A stretch of 64,000 nucleotides of DNA, taken from positions 62,001 to 126,000 of the forward strand of contig NZ_JAHRDV010000001.1 in NCBI RefSeq assembly GCF_019083805.1. The letters run 5' to 3'. Position 1 is the first letter of the stretch, and each line of letters begins with the position of its first letter. Shown one piece after another: positions 17,909-27,285 of this stretch. A model generated the notes under the pieces. The model saw only the letters and a list, made by a program, of their open reading frames with translations, was not told the origin of the DNA and searched no databases. The DNA is from Acetobacter estunensis. GTDB lineage: Bacteria > Pseudomonadota > Alphaproteobacteria > Acetobacterales > Acetobacteraceae. The position numbers were made by a program, and so were the translations under genes.

Positions 17909-19033
17909 ATGCAATCTGGCCAAGAAATACGTGCTCTGACCGGTCTTCGAGGACTGGCCGCCTGTCTGGTGGTTCTCTACCATCAGGTCGAAGCGGGATC
18001 ATTGCCCACTCTGCCATTGATTGGTCCTGTCGTTGCTCGCGGCTATCTCTCTGTCGATGTATTCTTTGTGTTGAGCGGCTTTGTGATGGGGTTATCCTCC
18101 ACCCATCTATTCACAAAACGGCCGCTACAGGAAGCATACGCTGTCTTTCTTCTGCGACGAATGGCCCGCATTTATCCTCTCTATTTTTTTGTACTGATAT
18201 TGGCGACCATTCAGGAGGTCCGTCATAACCTTCAGCACCATCAAGATATTGGCTGGCTGCAGACAAAATTACCCATAAACCTTTTTCCAGTACACGGACT
18301 GGGAATCGGAGAGCGCATTGTCGACACATCATGGTCTATTGGCGCCGAGTTTGCCGCCTATCTCGTCTTCCCGCTCCTGCTATGGCTGACGCTGGAAAAA
18401 CGACGTGTCATGCTGTCGGTTATTCTTGCTGCCAGCGCGCTTATTGCGGCTGCCTATTACCCCACGTCTTTCCCTAAAAGCGGTCCGCTGGATGTATATT
18501 GGGTCGGCTCCCTCTGGCCAGCCATTCGGTGCCTTGCGGAGTTTACGCTCGGCCTGATCACATGCCGATCCGCACTTCGACTGCGTCCATTTTTCAGCCA
18601 GCCACTACCGGCTTTTGCCGTTCTGGCGGCTCTTGTGATCCTGTCCTTCATGACAGGTACCGATATCGCATTTGTCCTGTTTATCCCGCCATTCCTCCTT
18701 ACTCTTCTCTCGCAGGACCGTTTCGCTGCGCGCATGCTCAGTTCTTCTCCACTCCTGTTTCTCGGGGAAGTCTCGTTTGCAGTCTATCTGTGCCATAAAC
18801 TGCTTATGCCATTGCATGACGCCCTTCTGGCGCGGCTGCAGCCATCGTTCATGCCTGCATCGGCACAGATCGCATCCGAAATCCTATTCTGGTGCGCCTT
18901 GCTCGGGGCAGCATGGCTTTGTCATCGATTGATTGAGGTTCCGGGGCGGCGACAACTCCGTCGCTTCGAAAGCCGTCTCACGACCTCGAAGAACACCGCA
19001 CCCGTCGCAACCAAGATTTCTCTCTCAAATTAA
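17909..19033 (+). CDS. acyltransferase family 3 membrane protein (OafA/YrhL type)
   Basis: The 374-residue protein has about ten hydrophobic segments and the opening IRALTGLRGLAACLVVLYH at about 6-24 with the family's conserved Arg/His, followed by YLSVDVFFVLSGFVMG and FLLRRMARIYPLY. These are hallmarks of acyltransferase-3 proteins, which move acyl groups across the inner membrane to O-acetylate or O-acylate polysaccharides and lipids. It follows two glycosyltransferases, which fits polysaccharide modification. The exact substrate is not determinable. Codon use is more AT-rich than in the housekeeping genes. Confidence 0.85.
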   Translation: MQSGQEIRALTGLRGLAACLVVLYHQVEAGSLPTLPLIGPVVARGYLSVDVFFVLSGFVMGLSSTHLFTKRPLQEAYAVFLLRRMARIYPLYFFVLILATIQEVRHNLQHHQDIGWLQTKLPINLFPVHGLGIGERIVDTSWSIGAEFAAYLVFPLLLWLTLEKRRVMLSVILAASALIAAAYYPTSFPKSGPLDVYWVGSLWPAIRCLAEFTLGLITCRSALRLRPFFSQPLPAFAVLAALVILSFMTGTDIAFVLFIPPFLLTLLSQDRFAARMLSSSPLLFLGEVSFAVYLCHKLLMPLHDALLARLQPSFMPASAQIASEILFWCALLGAAWLCHRLIEVPGRRQLRRFESRLTTSKNTAPVATKISLSN

Positions 19034-19228
19034 TGGACGCAGCCGCACCAAAAAGTAACTACGATTTGGCTGCACCCACAAAGCTATTCATCACAATGGC
19101 AAAACCGCAACTAAGATAGATAGCTACAGCACATAGTGCCGCCAGAGACGAAATCAGGGATCGATAAATTACGCTGGCTGTCTAATAGCCGGCGAGAACG
19201 GCGTTATTCTGCGATTTCTCGATAATAC

Positions 19229-19305
19229 TGGCGGACCCGAAAGGATTCGAACCTTCGACCTTCGCCTTCGGAGGGCGACGCTCTATCCAGCTGAGCTACG
19301 GGTCC
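19229..19305 (-). tRNA. tRNA-Arg (anticodon CCG)
   Basis: Read on the minus strand, 77 bases fold as a complete cloverleaf: acceptor GGACCCG pairs with CGGGTCC, D-arm GCTC/GAGC, anticodon stem TCGCC/GGCGA around the loop CTCCGAA, T-loop TTCGAAT, and an encoded CCA end. The anticodon is CCG, which reads the Arg codon CGG. Confidence 0.97.
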
Positions 19306-19478
19306 ATACCATTGTCTATGTAACCCAGAGCCATTCCCCTGCCAAGGGTGCCTTGGTCGGCCAATGAAAAAAGTTCACGAATAAACCTTTACCTAGCTGC
19401 CACTCGACACCGTTTCGGTATCGTTTCATTCTCTTCCTCCAGAATGATCTCCATCGAACCAAATAGGTCGAACCGTCT

Positions 19479-20933
19479 ATGACCAACTCCCCCTCCCTGT
19501 CTTCCGAAGGCTACAAAAAGAATCTTGGCCGTCGCCAGATCCAGATGATCGCCGTCGGAGGTGCCATCGGAACGGGTCTTTTCCTTGGAGCCGGAAGCCG
19601 ACTGGAGAGCGGCGGCCCTTCACTCGCTCTCGTTTACGCCGTCTGCGGCTTTTTCGGCTTCCTCATCCTCCGCGCGCTGGGTGAACTGGTTATGCACCGC
19701 CCCAGCAGCGGCAGCTTTGTGTCTTACGCTCAGGAGTTTCTCGGAGAAAAAGCCGCTTATGTCGCGGGCTGGACCTCATTCCTCAACTGGGTGATGACCG
19801 GCATCGCTGACATTACGGCCGTCGCCCTCTACATGCAGTTCTGGAGCAGTTTCTCATCTGTTCCACAGTGGGTTTTCGCCTTGCTCGCCCTGTGTCTCGT
19901 CACCGGCATGAACCTGCTGGGTGTGAAATATTTCGGCGAAATGGAGTTCTGGTTCTCCCTCATCAAAGTCGTAGCGCTCGTTCTGTTTCTTGTCGTCGGC
20001 ACCATTATTCTGGCTTCAGGCATGCCTGTGGGCGGTCATGACACCGGCTTTCATCTCATTACGGAGAACGGTGGCTTTTTTCCTCATGGACTATTTGCAG
20101 CGCTTGCACTGACACAGGGCGTGGTCTTCGCCTATTCAGGCATCGAGCTCATAGGAACCGCCGCAGGCGAATGTGCAGATGCCCGGACCGTCATTCCACG
20201 CGCCATCAACAGCGTCATCTGGCGTATTGCCATCTTCTATGTCGGCTCTGTCGTCCTTCTGGTGTGTCTTCTGCCATGGAAAGCCTATCATGCGGGCACC
20301 AGCCCCTTCGTCACATTCTTCAACGCGCTTGGCGTGCCTTACGCCGACAGCGTGATGAATCTGGTTGTGTTGACCGCTGCTCTCTCCAGCCTCAACTCCG
20401 GTCTTTATTCCACCAGTCGTGTCATGCGGGCCATGGCGCTGGGGGGCGCCGCCCCCTCCTTTCTGGCCGCCATGAATCGGCAGTCCGTGCCCTATGGCGG
20501 AATATTGCTGACCGTCTCGCTCTATCTTGTTGGCGTTGCCCTCAACTACGTCGTGCCACAGCAAGTCTTCGAAATTGGAATCAGCTTCGCCGCCATCGGC
20601 ATCATCGTCACCTGGAGCATGATCCTGCTCAGTCAGATAGCGTATCGCCGCGCAGTCGGTCGCGGCGAACTACCGCCTCCGACGTTCCGTATGCCGGGCG
20701 CGCCCTTCACATCGTGGCTGACATTGGCCTTCCTCGCGGGCGTGGTCGTCCTGATGGCCTTTGACTATCCAGCGGGCACATGGACCGTCGGCGCCACACC
20801 CGTCATCATGCTGCTGCTGGTCATCGGCTGGTATCGTATCCCCAAAAAGCCCCCCATGCTCATGCCCGAAACGGTCCCTTCGGCCGAACTGACGGACCGG
20901 GTGCTTCCGTCACGGACTGCCTCCTCCAAATGA
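19479..20933 (+). CDS. ansP: L-asparagine permease (APC superfamily)
   Basis: This 484-residue, 12-helix amino-acid/proton symporter begins with GRRQIQMIAVGGAIGTGLFLGAG, the APC helix-1 signature, followed by LRALGELVMHRPSSGSFVSYA and GEKAAYVAGW. The similarity to E. coli AnsP is very close by memory over its full length (ADITAVALYMQFW, GVKYFGEMEFWFSLIKV, LITENGGFFPHGL, APFTSWLTL), stronger than to CycA or GabP. Asparagine uptake is therefore likely, though related permeases can differ in specificity. It is a single-gene unit between the tRNA-Arg and the aldolase. Confidence 0.88.
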   Translation: MTNSPSLSSEGYKKNLGRRQIQMIAVGGAIGTGLFLGAGSRLESGGPSLALVYAVCGFFGFLILRALGELVMHRPSSGSFVSYAQEFLGEKAAYVAGWTSFLNWVMTGIADITAVALYMQFWSSFSSVPQWVFALLALCLVTGMNLLGVKYFGEMEFWFSLIKVVALVLFLVVGTIILASGMPVGGHDTGFHLITENGGFFPHGLFAALALTQGVVFAYSGIELIGTAAGECADARTVIPRAINSVIWRIAIFYVGSVVLLVCLLPWKAYHAGTSPFVTFFNALGVPYADSVMNLVVLTAALSSLNSGLYSTSRVMRAMALGGAAPSFLAAMNRQSVPYGGILLTVSLYLVGVALNYVVPQQVFEIGISFAAIGIIVTWSMILLSQIAYRRAVGRGELPPPTFRMPGAPFTSWLTLAFLAGVVVLMAFDYPAGTWTVGATPVIMLLLVIGWYRIPKKPPMLMPETVPSAELTDRVLPSRTASSK

Positions 20934-21134
20934 GAAAAATCGCCTTATAGTTTTCATATCCCGGATGCAGGACAGAGGTGGCGAAGCGCCTTCGGTCGTG
21001 TAATTGTGTCGCGGCTTGAACCGGACCAGACAGACCAGTGCGCTTCGCTCGGGGCACGGGAGCATGGTTGGGGATCGGCTTAGCGTGCAGTCCCAGGCAC
21101 GCATCACGTGTTGAGAAAAAAGGGATCGAGAAGA

Positions 21135-22031
21135 ATGTCCAACGACCGGATGAAAAGCCAGATGTCCACGAAAGCGGGGTTCATCGCCGCCCTCGACCAG
21201 AGCGGTGGATCCACTCCCGGCGCGCTCAAGGCCTATGGTATTCCCGAGACGGCCTATTCCAACGATGAGGAAATGTTCCGCCTCATCCATGAGATGCGCG
21301 TGCGCATTATTACGGCCCCCAGCTTTACGGGCGAGAAGGTCATCGGCGCGATTCTGTTCGAACGCACGATGGATGGAGAGGCCAACGGCAAACCCGTCCC
21401 CACCTATCTGTGGGAAGAGCGTGGCGTGGTGCCCTTCCTCAAGATCGACAAGGGCCTTGAGGACGAGGCGAAAGGCGTGCGCCTGATGAAGCCGATTCCG
21501 GGACTGGACACGCTGCTGGCCCGTGCGGTGAAGCTGGGCGTCTATGGTACGAAGGAACGCTCCGTCATCAACCTGCCGGATCGCGAGGGCATCGCCGCCG
21601 TTGTGAAACAGCAGTATGAACTCGCCCATCAGGTCGCTTCCCACGGACTTGTGCCCATCATCGAACCGGAAGTGCTGGTAAAAAGCCCGGACAAAAAGGG
21701 CGCCGAAGCCATCCTGCATGACGAACTCGTCAAGGCGACCAACGCCATGCCGGGCGATTACAAGATCATGCTCAAGGTCACGATTCCTGAGCAGGCCGAT
21801 CTTTACGCCGATCTCGTGAAACACCCGCGTGTCGAGCGTGTTGTGGCTCTCTCAGGCGGTTATCCACTGGATGAGGCGTGTGAGCGCCTGAAGAAGAACC
21901 ATGGCATGATCGCCAGCTTCTCACGTGCGCTGCTTGGCGGCCTTCAGCACGGCATGTCGGACGCGGAGTTCGATGCGACCCTCTCCAAGACCATCGACAA
22001 GATCTACGACGCTTCCGTCAACAAAATCTGA
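21135..22031 (+). CDS. fda: class I fructose-bisphosphate aldolase
   Basis: The enzyme interconverts fructose 1,6-bisphosphate with glyceraldehyde 3-phosphate and dihydroxyacetone phosphate by a Schiff-base mechanism. The 298-residue product follows the staphylococcal Fda type: AGFIAALDQSGGSTPGALK near the N-terminus, RIITAPSFTGEKVIGAILFE, VPFLKIDKGL with a Schiff-base lysine candidate, LVPIIEPEVLV, and VVALSGGYPLDEA. The ATG at 21135 has an AGAAGA sequence before it and matches the family start; the frame opens earlier at 21108 without support. A very strong hairpin follows. The gene may serve gluconeogenesis in an organism with weak glycolysis (inference). Confidence 0.93.
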   Translation: MSNDRMKSQMSTKAGFIAALDQSGGSTPGALKAYGIPETAYSNDEEMFRLIHEMRVRIITAPSFTGEKVIGAILFERTMDGEANGKPVPTYLWEERGVVPFLKIDKGLEDEAKGVRLMKPIPGLDTLLARAVKLGVYGTKERSVINLPDREGIAAVVKQQYELAHQVASHGLVPIIEPEVLVKSPDKKGAEAILHDELVKATNAMPGDYKIMLKVTIPEQADLYADLVKHPRVERVVALSGGYPLDEACERLKKNHGMIASFSRALLGGLQHGMSDAEFDATLSKTIDKIYDASVNKI

Positions 22032-22043
22032 ACGCAACGACAG

Positions 22044-22083
22044 CACACCGATCCATATCGACAAGATATGGATCGGTGTGTTT
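22044..22083 (+). terminator. strong terminator after fda
   Basis: A perfect 16-bp stem (CACACCGATCCATATC and its complement) with a five-base loop is followed by TTTCC. It separates the aldolase gene from pdc. Confidence 0.75.
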
Positions 22084-22177
22084 CCATATAGTGGTTATCG
22101 CAACGGGCAGGCGTCACACTCCCTCCACGCACAGAGTCGGCTGATCGTGTCGGCCCTACTCTCTGGAGGAACTGCAT

Positions 22178-23884
22178 ATGCTCAAGACATTCGATTACAA
22201 AATGCCCAAGACCTACACTGTCGGTCATTACCTGTCCGAACGTCTGGGTCAGATTGGTTTGAAAGATCATTTCGCTGTCGCGGGCGACTTTAACCTCGTC
22301 CTGCTTGACCAGCTTCTTGAAGAAGGCTCCACCAAGCAGCTTTATAGCTGCAACGAACTGAACTGCGGCTACACGGCTGAAGGCTATGCCCGTGCCAATG
22401 GCGCTGCGGCCATGATCGTGACGTTCAACGTCGGTGCGCTGTCGGCCATCAACGCCATCGGCTCCGCCTATGCCGAGAGCCTGCCGGTGATTTTCGTCTC
22501 CGGCGGTCCCAACACCAACGATCAGGGCTCCGGCCACATCCTGCACCACACGATCGGCAACTCGAACTACGGCTATCAGGCCGAGATGTTCCGCCACGTC
22601 ACGTGCGCCACGGAAGTGATCCTGTCCGCAGAGAACGCTCCGGCCCAGATCGACAACGCCATCCGCACGGCGCTGCGCACCCGCAAGCCCTGCTACATCG
22701 AGATCCCCTGCAACCTTGCCGGCGCCGAGTGTGTGCGTCCCGGTCCTGTGGGCAGCCTTCTGGCTGAGACGACCCCCGACAAGGTCAGCCTCGATGCCGC
22801 TGTCAAAGCTGCATGCGACTTCATTGAGACCCGCAAAAACCTTGTCATTCTCGTTGGTAGCCGCGTGCGCACACTGGGTTCGCTGGAGCCGATCGTGGCT
22901 CTTGCTGATCGCATCGGTTGCGCCGTGACCGTGATGGGTGCCGCCAAGAGCTTCTTCCCCGAGACGCACAAGGCATTCCGCGGCGTTTACTGGGGCGAAG
23001 TCAGCTCTCCGGGCGCACAGGAACTGGTCGAGAAGGCCGATGGCGTGATCTGTCTTGCCCCGATCTTCAATGACTACGCAACGGTCGGCTGGCAGTCCAA
23101 GCCGCCTGCGTCACAGGCCCTGATCGCCGATCTGGCCGAGGTCACGGTCGATGGCAAAAGCTTCGCCGGGTTCCATCTTGGTGCGTTCCTCGCCGCGCTG
23201 TCCGAGAAGGCTCCGAGCCGTCCGGCCACGGTCGAAAACACGAAATACACGCCGGTTGCCATTCCCTCCTCCGCACCGGGCGTGCCGCTGACCAACGATG
23301 AAATGGCACGTCAGATCAATGCGCTGGTCGATGGCAAGACCACAATCACGGCCGAGACGGGCGACAGCTGGTTCAACGCCATCCGCATGCATCTGCCCGA
23401 AGGCGCGCGCGTCGAGACGGAAATGCAGTGGGGTTCCATCGGCTGGTCCGTGCCGGCGGCCTTGGGCAATGCCATTGGCTCACCGGATCGCCAGCACATC
23501 CTCATGGTGGGTGATGGCTCCTTCCAGCTGACGGCTCAGGAAGTCGGCCAGATGATCCGCTACGAAGTGCCGGTCATCGTGTTCCTTGTGAACAACCGTG
23601 GTTATGTCATCGAGATCAAGATTCACGACGGCAATTACAACTACATCAAGAACTGGGACTACGCTGGTCTCATCAAGGCGTTCAACGCCGAGGACGGTCA
23701 GGGTCTGGGCCTCCATGCTCGCACGGGTGCGGAACTGGCCGATGCCATCGAGAAGGCCAAGGCCAACAAGAAAGGCCCGACCTTCATCGAGTGTCATATC
23801 GCCACCGAGGACTGCACCGACACGCTCGTCCAGTGGGGCAAGAAAGTGGCCGCGGCCAACAGCCGCCCGCCGCAGAAGAACTGA
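22178..23884 (+). CDS. pdc: pyruvate decarboxylase
   Basis: PDC is a cytoplasmic thiamine-diphosphate enzyme that converts pyruvate to acetaldehyde and CO2; it is rare in bacteria but characteristic of acetic acid bacteria, Zymomonas and Zymobacter. In 568 residues the catalytic Glu sits in CNELNCGYTAEGYAR, the His pair in GHILHHTIG, the ThDP/Mg site in GDGSFQLTAQEVGQM with the terminal NN of LVNNRGYVIE, and the late Glu in YVIEIKIHDG. A GGAGG eight bases before 22178 supports that ATG, which adds eight residues to the usual MPKTYTVG start. Codon use is strongly biased, suggesting high expression. The next operon, lutABC, produces pyruvate. Confidence 0.97.
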   Translation: MLKTFDYKMPKTYTVGHYLSERLGQIGLKDHFAVAGDFNLVLLDQLLEEGSTKQLYSCNELNCGYTAEGYARANGAAAMIVTFNVGALSAINAIGSAYAESLPVIFVSGGPNTNDQGSGHILHHTIGNSNYGYQAEMFRHVTCATEVILSAENAPAQIDNAIRTALRTRKPCYIEIPCNLAGAECVRPGPVGSLLAETTPDKVSLDAAVKAACDFIETRKNLVILVGSRVRTLGSLEPIVALADRIGCAVTVMGAAKSFFPETHKAFRGVYWGEVSSPGAQELVEKADGVICLAPIFNDYATVGWQSKPPASQALIADLAEVTVDGKSFAGFHLGAFLAALSEKAPSRPATVENTKYTPVAIPSSAPGVPLTNDEMARQINALVDGKTTITAETGDSWFNAIRMHLPEGARVETEMQWGSIGWSVPAALGNAIGSPDRQHILMVGDGSFQLTAQEVGQMIRYEVPVIVFLVNNRGYVIEIKIHDGNYNYIKNWDYAGLIKAFNAEDGQGLGLHARTGAELADAIEKAKANKKGPTFIECHIATEDCTDTLVQWGKKVAAANSRPPQKN

Positions 23885-23910
23885 GATTTCTCAGACTTCG
23901 TGTTTGCGCC

Positions 23911-23932
23911 CGCCCCGGCCATTGCCGGGGCG
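23911..23932 (+). terminator. GC-rich hairpin after pdc
   Basis: A perfect 9-bp stem (CGCCCCGGC / GCCGGGGCG) with loop CATT lies 26 bases after the pdc stop. There is no T tract, so efficiency is uncertain. Confidence 0.55.
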
Positions 23933-23961
23933 GTGTCGTATGAAATGATGTGTTTCACCCA

Positions 23962-23983
23962 CATGTGTCCTTCAGGTCACATG
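23962..23983. promoter_or_regulatory. dyad upstream of lutABC, possible operator
   Basis: CATGTG and CACATG form a 6-bp inverted repeat with a ten-base spacer, 150 bp before the lutA start. It lies in the only gap that can hold the lut promoter. The binding factor is unknown; a lactate-responsive regulator is a guess, since no regulator gene is adjacent. Confidence 0.35.
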
Positions 23984-24132
23984 AACATGATTCGTTCTAT
24001 GATCAGGGACATGGCGGCCGATGCCAGCCGCGCCCATACTCGACAAGATATCGAGACGCGGGCAATTCCGGCGTCAGACGACGGCGATGGGTCCCTCCGA
24101 GGTCGACTCGCGCCCACAATGAGGAAATGTTC

Positions 24133-24876
24133 ATGCGCGTAGGGTTGTTTGTTCCGTGTTACGTCGATGCGTTCCACCCCGAGGTCGGACAGGCGACGCT
24201 TGAGTTGCTGGAACGTTTCGGCTGCGACGTGGACTACCCGTTCGATCAGACCTGCTGCGGTCAGCCCATGACCAACACGGGCTGCCACAAGGAGTCGAAA
24301 GCGACGGAAGAGCTTTTCGTCCGCAACTTCAAGGATTTTGACTACATCGTCGGACCATCGGGAAGCTGCGTGAATCATGTCCGCAACAACTTCGATGCCG
24401 TGGAGCAGACGGACGAAGTCAAGCATGTGCGCGAACACACCTACGAACTGGTGGAGTTCCTGCATGACGTGCTGAAAGTGGACGCCTTTCCGTGGGCCGA
24501 GTTCCCGCACAAGGTCACACTGCACAACAACTGCAACGCCCTGCGCGGCCTCAATATCGCCAGCATGACCGAACTGCGTGAGAAGAAATTCTCCAAGCCG
24601 CGCGACCTGCTGTCCAAGGTAAAAGGACTGGAACTGGTGGACATTACGCGCCCAGATGAATGTTGCGGCTTCGGCGGCACATTCTCGGTGTTCGAGGAAG
24701 CCACCTCCGCCCGCATGGGGCAGGACAAGGCCCGCGATCAGGCCAAGTCGGGCGCGGAATACGTCACGTCTTCCGACAGTTCATGCATGATGCATCAGGA
24801 AGGCTGCGCACGGCGTCTCGGACTTCCGACAAAATACATCCACATTGCACAGATCCTGAATGGGGCACGGGCATGA
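24133..24876 (+). CDS. lutA: L-lactate oxidation iron-sulfur protein LutA (LldE)
   Basis: LutA is one of three proteins of the Fe-S dependent L-lactate dehydrogenase that oxidises L-lactate to pyruvate. The 247-residue product has two cysteine-rich CCG domains: CYVDAFHP ... CCGQPMTNTGC at about 9-47 and HNNCNALRG ... ECCGFGG near 137-180, each able to hold a cluster. The frame is open upstream to 23950, but the ATG at 24133 has GAGGA at the right distance and fits the family start MRVGLFVPCYVDAF. Its stop overlaps the lutB start as ATGA, so the operon is tightly coupled. Confidence 0.93.
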   Translation: MRVGLFVPCYVDAFHPEVGQATLELLERFGCDVDYPFDQTCCGQPMTNTGCHKESKATEELFVRNFKDFDYIVGPSGSCVNHVRNNFDAVEQTDEVKHVREHTYELVEFLHDVLKVDAFPWAEFPHKVTLHNNCNALRGLNIASMTELREKKFSKPRDLLSKVKGLELVDITRPDECCGFGGTFSVFEEATSARMGQDKARDQAKSGAEYVTSSDSSCMMHQEGCARRLGLPTKYIHIAQILNGARA

Positions 24877-26414
24877 GCATCGAGAATCAGGCGCCGCCCA
24901 CGACGCCCGCCGGTCGCACCAGCGACGGCGCTCCGGCCAATCTCACCCACGGCGCGGGCGCATCCGTTACCATGCCACCGCGCGGTCCCGAGCCGCAGCC
25001 GCGTGGCGCGATCATTCGTGGCAATCACCCGATCGACCAGCAGGAAGCCGCCCGCCGCTTCATGGCAGCGCCCCAGCATCTGGCCATGCATGACCAGCGC
25101 TTGTGGGATCTGCGCCAGAAGCGCGACAAGCAGAAAGACACGATCGAGGAATGGGAAGACCTGCGTCAGCTCGCGTCCGATATAAAGACGCACACGCTCA
25201 CGCATCTCGACACCTATCTCGAGCAGTTCGAGCGCAATGCAAAAGCCAATGGCGTGATCGTCCATTGGGCCAAGGATGCTGATGAGCATAACCGCATTGC
25301 CGTCGATATTCTGAAGTCCAAGAACGCCAAGCGCCTTATCAAGAGCAAATCCATGCTTACGGAGGAATGTGGCTTCCGTGAATATGCGGGCGATCAGGGT
25401 ATCGAGGTCGTGGAAACCGACCTTGGTGAGCGCATCCAGCAGTTGGATGACGAAGCACCAAGCCACGTCGTCGTGCCAGCCGTTCACAAGCTGCGCACGG
25501 ACGTCGCGGAAGTCTTCGCCCGCACTCTTGGCTCCGACCCCAACGATTCCGATGTCAGCTACCTGACGGAGCAGCAGCGTGAGCACACGCGCCCGCTCAT
25601 CCTGACGGCGGATGCGGGCATGACCGGCTGCAACTTCGCCGTGGCTGAGACCGGCTCGGTTGTAGTCTGCACCAATGAGGGCAACGCGGATCTGTCGGCC
25701 AACACGACGGGACTGCACATCGTCTCGATGGGTATCGAGAAGATCATCCCCAATCTGAACTCGCTGGCCGTGTTCGTGCGGATGCTTTCGCGCAGTGCGC
25801 TCGGCTCACCCATTACACAGTACACCTCGCATTTCCGTGGTCCTCGTCGCGGGGCGGAAATGCACATCATCATCGTGGATAACGGACGCACTGACCGTCT
25901 GGGGCTAGAAAAGTTCTGGACCTCGCTCAAATGCATTCGTTGCGGCGCATGTATGAACACCTGCCCGGTGTTCCGCCGCTCGGGCGGTCTGAGCTACGGC
26001 GCGACCTATGCCGGGCCGATCGGACTGATTATCGATCCGACCTTCAATCGTCACAAATATTCGACACTTCCGTTCTCCTCCACGATGAATGGAAGCTGCA
26101 CGAATGTTTGTCCGGTGAAGATCAACATCCATGAGCAGATTGCGGACTGGCGTCAGGTTCTGGCCGAAAATCACGAGATCCCGGCCTTCAAGAAATCCAT
26201 GATGAAGGCGGCCGGTGCGCTGCTGGCGTCCCCGCGCCTCTATCGGGCGAGCCTGCCCATGGCCGACAGCGCGCTGCGTCATATTCCGCGCTTCATGCTC
26301 TACAACCGCATGAACACGTGGACGCGCGGACGCGAGATGCCGTCGGTGCCAAAAGAAACCTTCCACCAATGGTTCAAGCGAACCCGTGGCAAGGACGGAA
26401 AGAAGAAGTCATGA
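24873..26414 (+). CDS. lutB: L-lactate oxidation iron-sulfur protein LutB (LldF)
   Basis: LutB carries a LUD domain and two 4Fe-4S clusters and passes electrons from lactate oxidation. In 513 residues the LUD region (about 90-330) includes FREYAGDQGIEVVETDLGE and TGCNFAVAETGSVVV; ferredoxin-type motifs CIRCGACMNTCPVF (about 353-366) and CTNVCPV (about 409-415) follow, then a C-terminal basic tail KKS. The first 45 residues are Pro/Thr/Ala-rich and seem to be an extension relative to the family. The ATG overlaps the lutA stop, and the lutC ATG overlaps its own stop. Confidence 0.92.
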   Translation: MSIENQAPPTTPAGRTSDGAPANLTHGAGASVTMPPRGPEPQPRGAIIRGNHPIDQQEAARRFMAAPQHLAMHDQRLWDLRQKRDKQKDTIEEWEDLRQLASDIKTHTLTHLDTYLEQFERNAKANGVIVHWAKDADEHNRIAVDILKSKNAKRLIKSKSMLTEECGFREYAGDQGIEVVETDLGERIQQLDDEAPSHVVVPAVHKLRTDVAEVFARTLGSDPNDSDVSYLTEQQREHTRPLILTADAGMTGCNFAVAETGSVVVCTNEGNADLSANTTGLHIVSMGIEKIIPNLNSLAVFVRMLSRSALGSPITQYTSHFRGPRRGAEMHIIIVDNGRTDRLGLEKFWTSLKCIRCGACMNTCPVFRRSGGLSYGATYAGPIGLIIDPTFNRHKYSTLPFSSTMNGSCTNVCPVKINIHEQIADWRQVLAENHEIPAFKKSMMKAAGALLASPRLYRASLPMADSALRHIPRFMLYNRMNTWTRGREMPSVPKETFHQWFKRTRGKDGKKKS

Positions 26415-27031
26415 GCAGCACAGACAGCCGCGCGGCCATCTTCGCCGCCATCCGCGCCAACCGGCCCAATATTCAGCCGCCCCTGCCGGACGTACCGCTT
26501 TTTGACGCCAAGGCTCCCGCCGATCTGGCGGCAGCCTTCTCCGACATGCTGGGCAAGATGGGCGGCTCCGTGCTGGATCCGCAGGGGCAGGATCCGATCA
26601 ACGCTCTGCGCGCCGCCGTTGCCAATAAGGGCATCATCGCTACAGCGGTGCCGGAACTACACGGCGATCCTTCGCTCCAGATCCGGCAGGTTTTGCCCGA
26701 CATGGATCCACATTCTCTGGCGGATGTGGAGATTGGCGTTGTCCGCGCGGCGTTCGGCGTGGCGGAAACCGGCTCCGTCTGCCTGACGGACACGGAACTT
26801 CAGGTGAATACGCTGGGCTATCTGCCACAGCACCTGATCGTTCTGCTCGATCCCGCCCGCATCGTGCCGAATCTCCATCACGCGTATCGTCAACCGGAGT
26901 TCCGCGAACACAACTACGCTGTGTTCCAGACCGGCCCGTCTGCCACGGCGGATATTGAAGGTGTGCTGATTCACGGCGCACAGGGCGTGCGTTCATTGCG
27001 TGTGCTATTCTGCGCACCACAAGCAGGCTGA
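26411..27031 (+). CDS. lutC: L-lactate oxidation protein LutC (LldG), LUD domain
   Basis: LutC is the third partner of the lactate oxidation complex. The 206-residue product has the LUD fold with EIGVVRAAFGVAETGSV-like signature (about 106-122 region) and LPQHLIVLLDPARIV and TGPSATADIEGVLIHGAQG near the C-terminus; the last is a typical LutC/LUD element. It is coupled to lutB by an ATGA overlap and followed by a strong terminator, which closes the three-gene operon. It has no cysteine cluster motifs, as expected. Confidence 0.92.
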   Translation: MSSTDSRAAIFAAIRANRPNIQPPLPDVPLFDAKAPADLAAAFSDMLGKMGGSVLDPQGQDPINALRAAVANKGIIATAVPELHGDPSLQIRQVLPDMDPHSLADVEIGVVRAAFGVAETGSVCLTDTELQVNTLGYLPQHLIVLLDPARIVPNLHHAYRQPEFREHNYAVFQTGPSATADIEGVLIHGAQGVRSLRVLFCAPQAG

Positions 27032-27049
27032 ACGCCCTTTACCTTGCGC

Positions 27050-27078
27050 AAAAAAGGAGGCTTCGGCCTCCTTTTTTA
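27050..27078 (+). terminator. rho-independent terminator of lutABC
   Basis: AAAAAAGGAGG and CCTCCTTTTTT form a symmetrical stem around CTTCGG, directly followed by a T run, 19 bases after the lutC stop. Confidence 0.92.
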
Positions 27079-27285
27079 TGGCTCCACGCTCTTTGCAAAC
27101 ACGAAGTTTATGGCACAGACCTGATGCGGGATGGGATAAGAGAAAACGACATCAATACCCATCGCCACCAATAAACCCGGACCGTATCGCGGACCAGAAC
27201 CCCGCGCGACACCGAGGCCTTCACGCTCCATAAACCCCCACATGGCATCCACTCAGCACGATGGATTATTGCCAACTGTGGAGAA

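Noticed and set aside
20910..21824. 304-codon frame opposite the aldolase gene
   Set aside because: Antisense shadow of a strongly codon-biased gene; no domain and no ribosome site.
22004..22969. 321-codon frame opposite pyruvate decarboxylase
   Set aside because: Antisense shadow; its composition follows from the codon bias of pdc.
24795..25718. 307-codon frame opposite lutB
   Set aside because: Antisense shadow of a conserved Fe-S protein gene.
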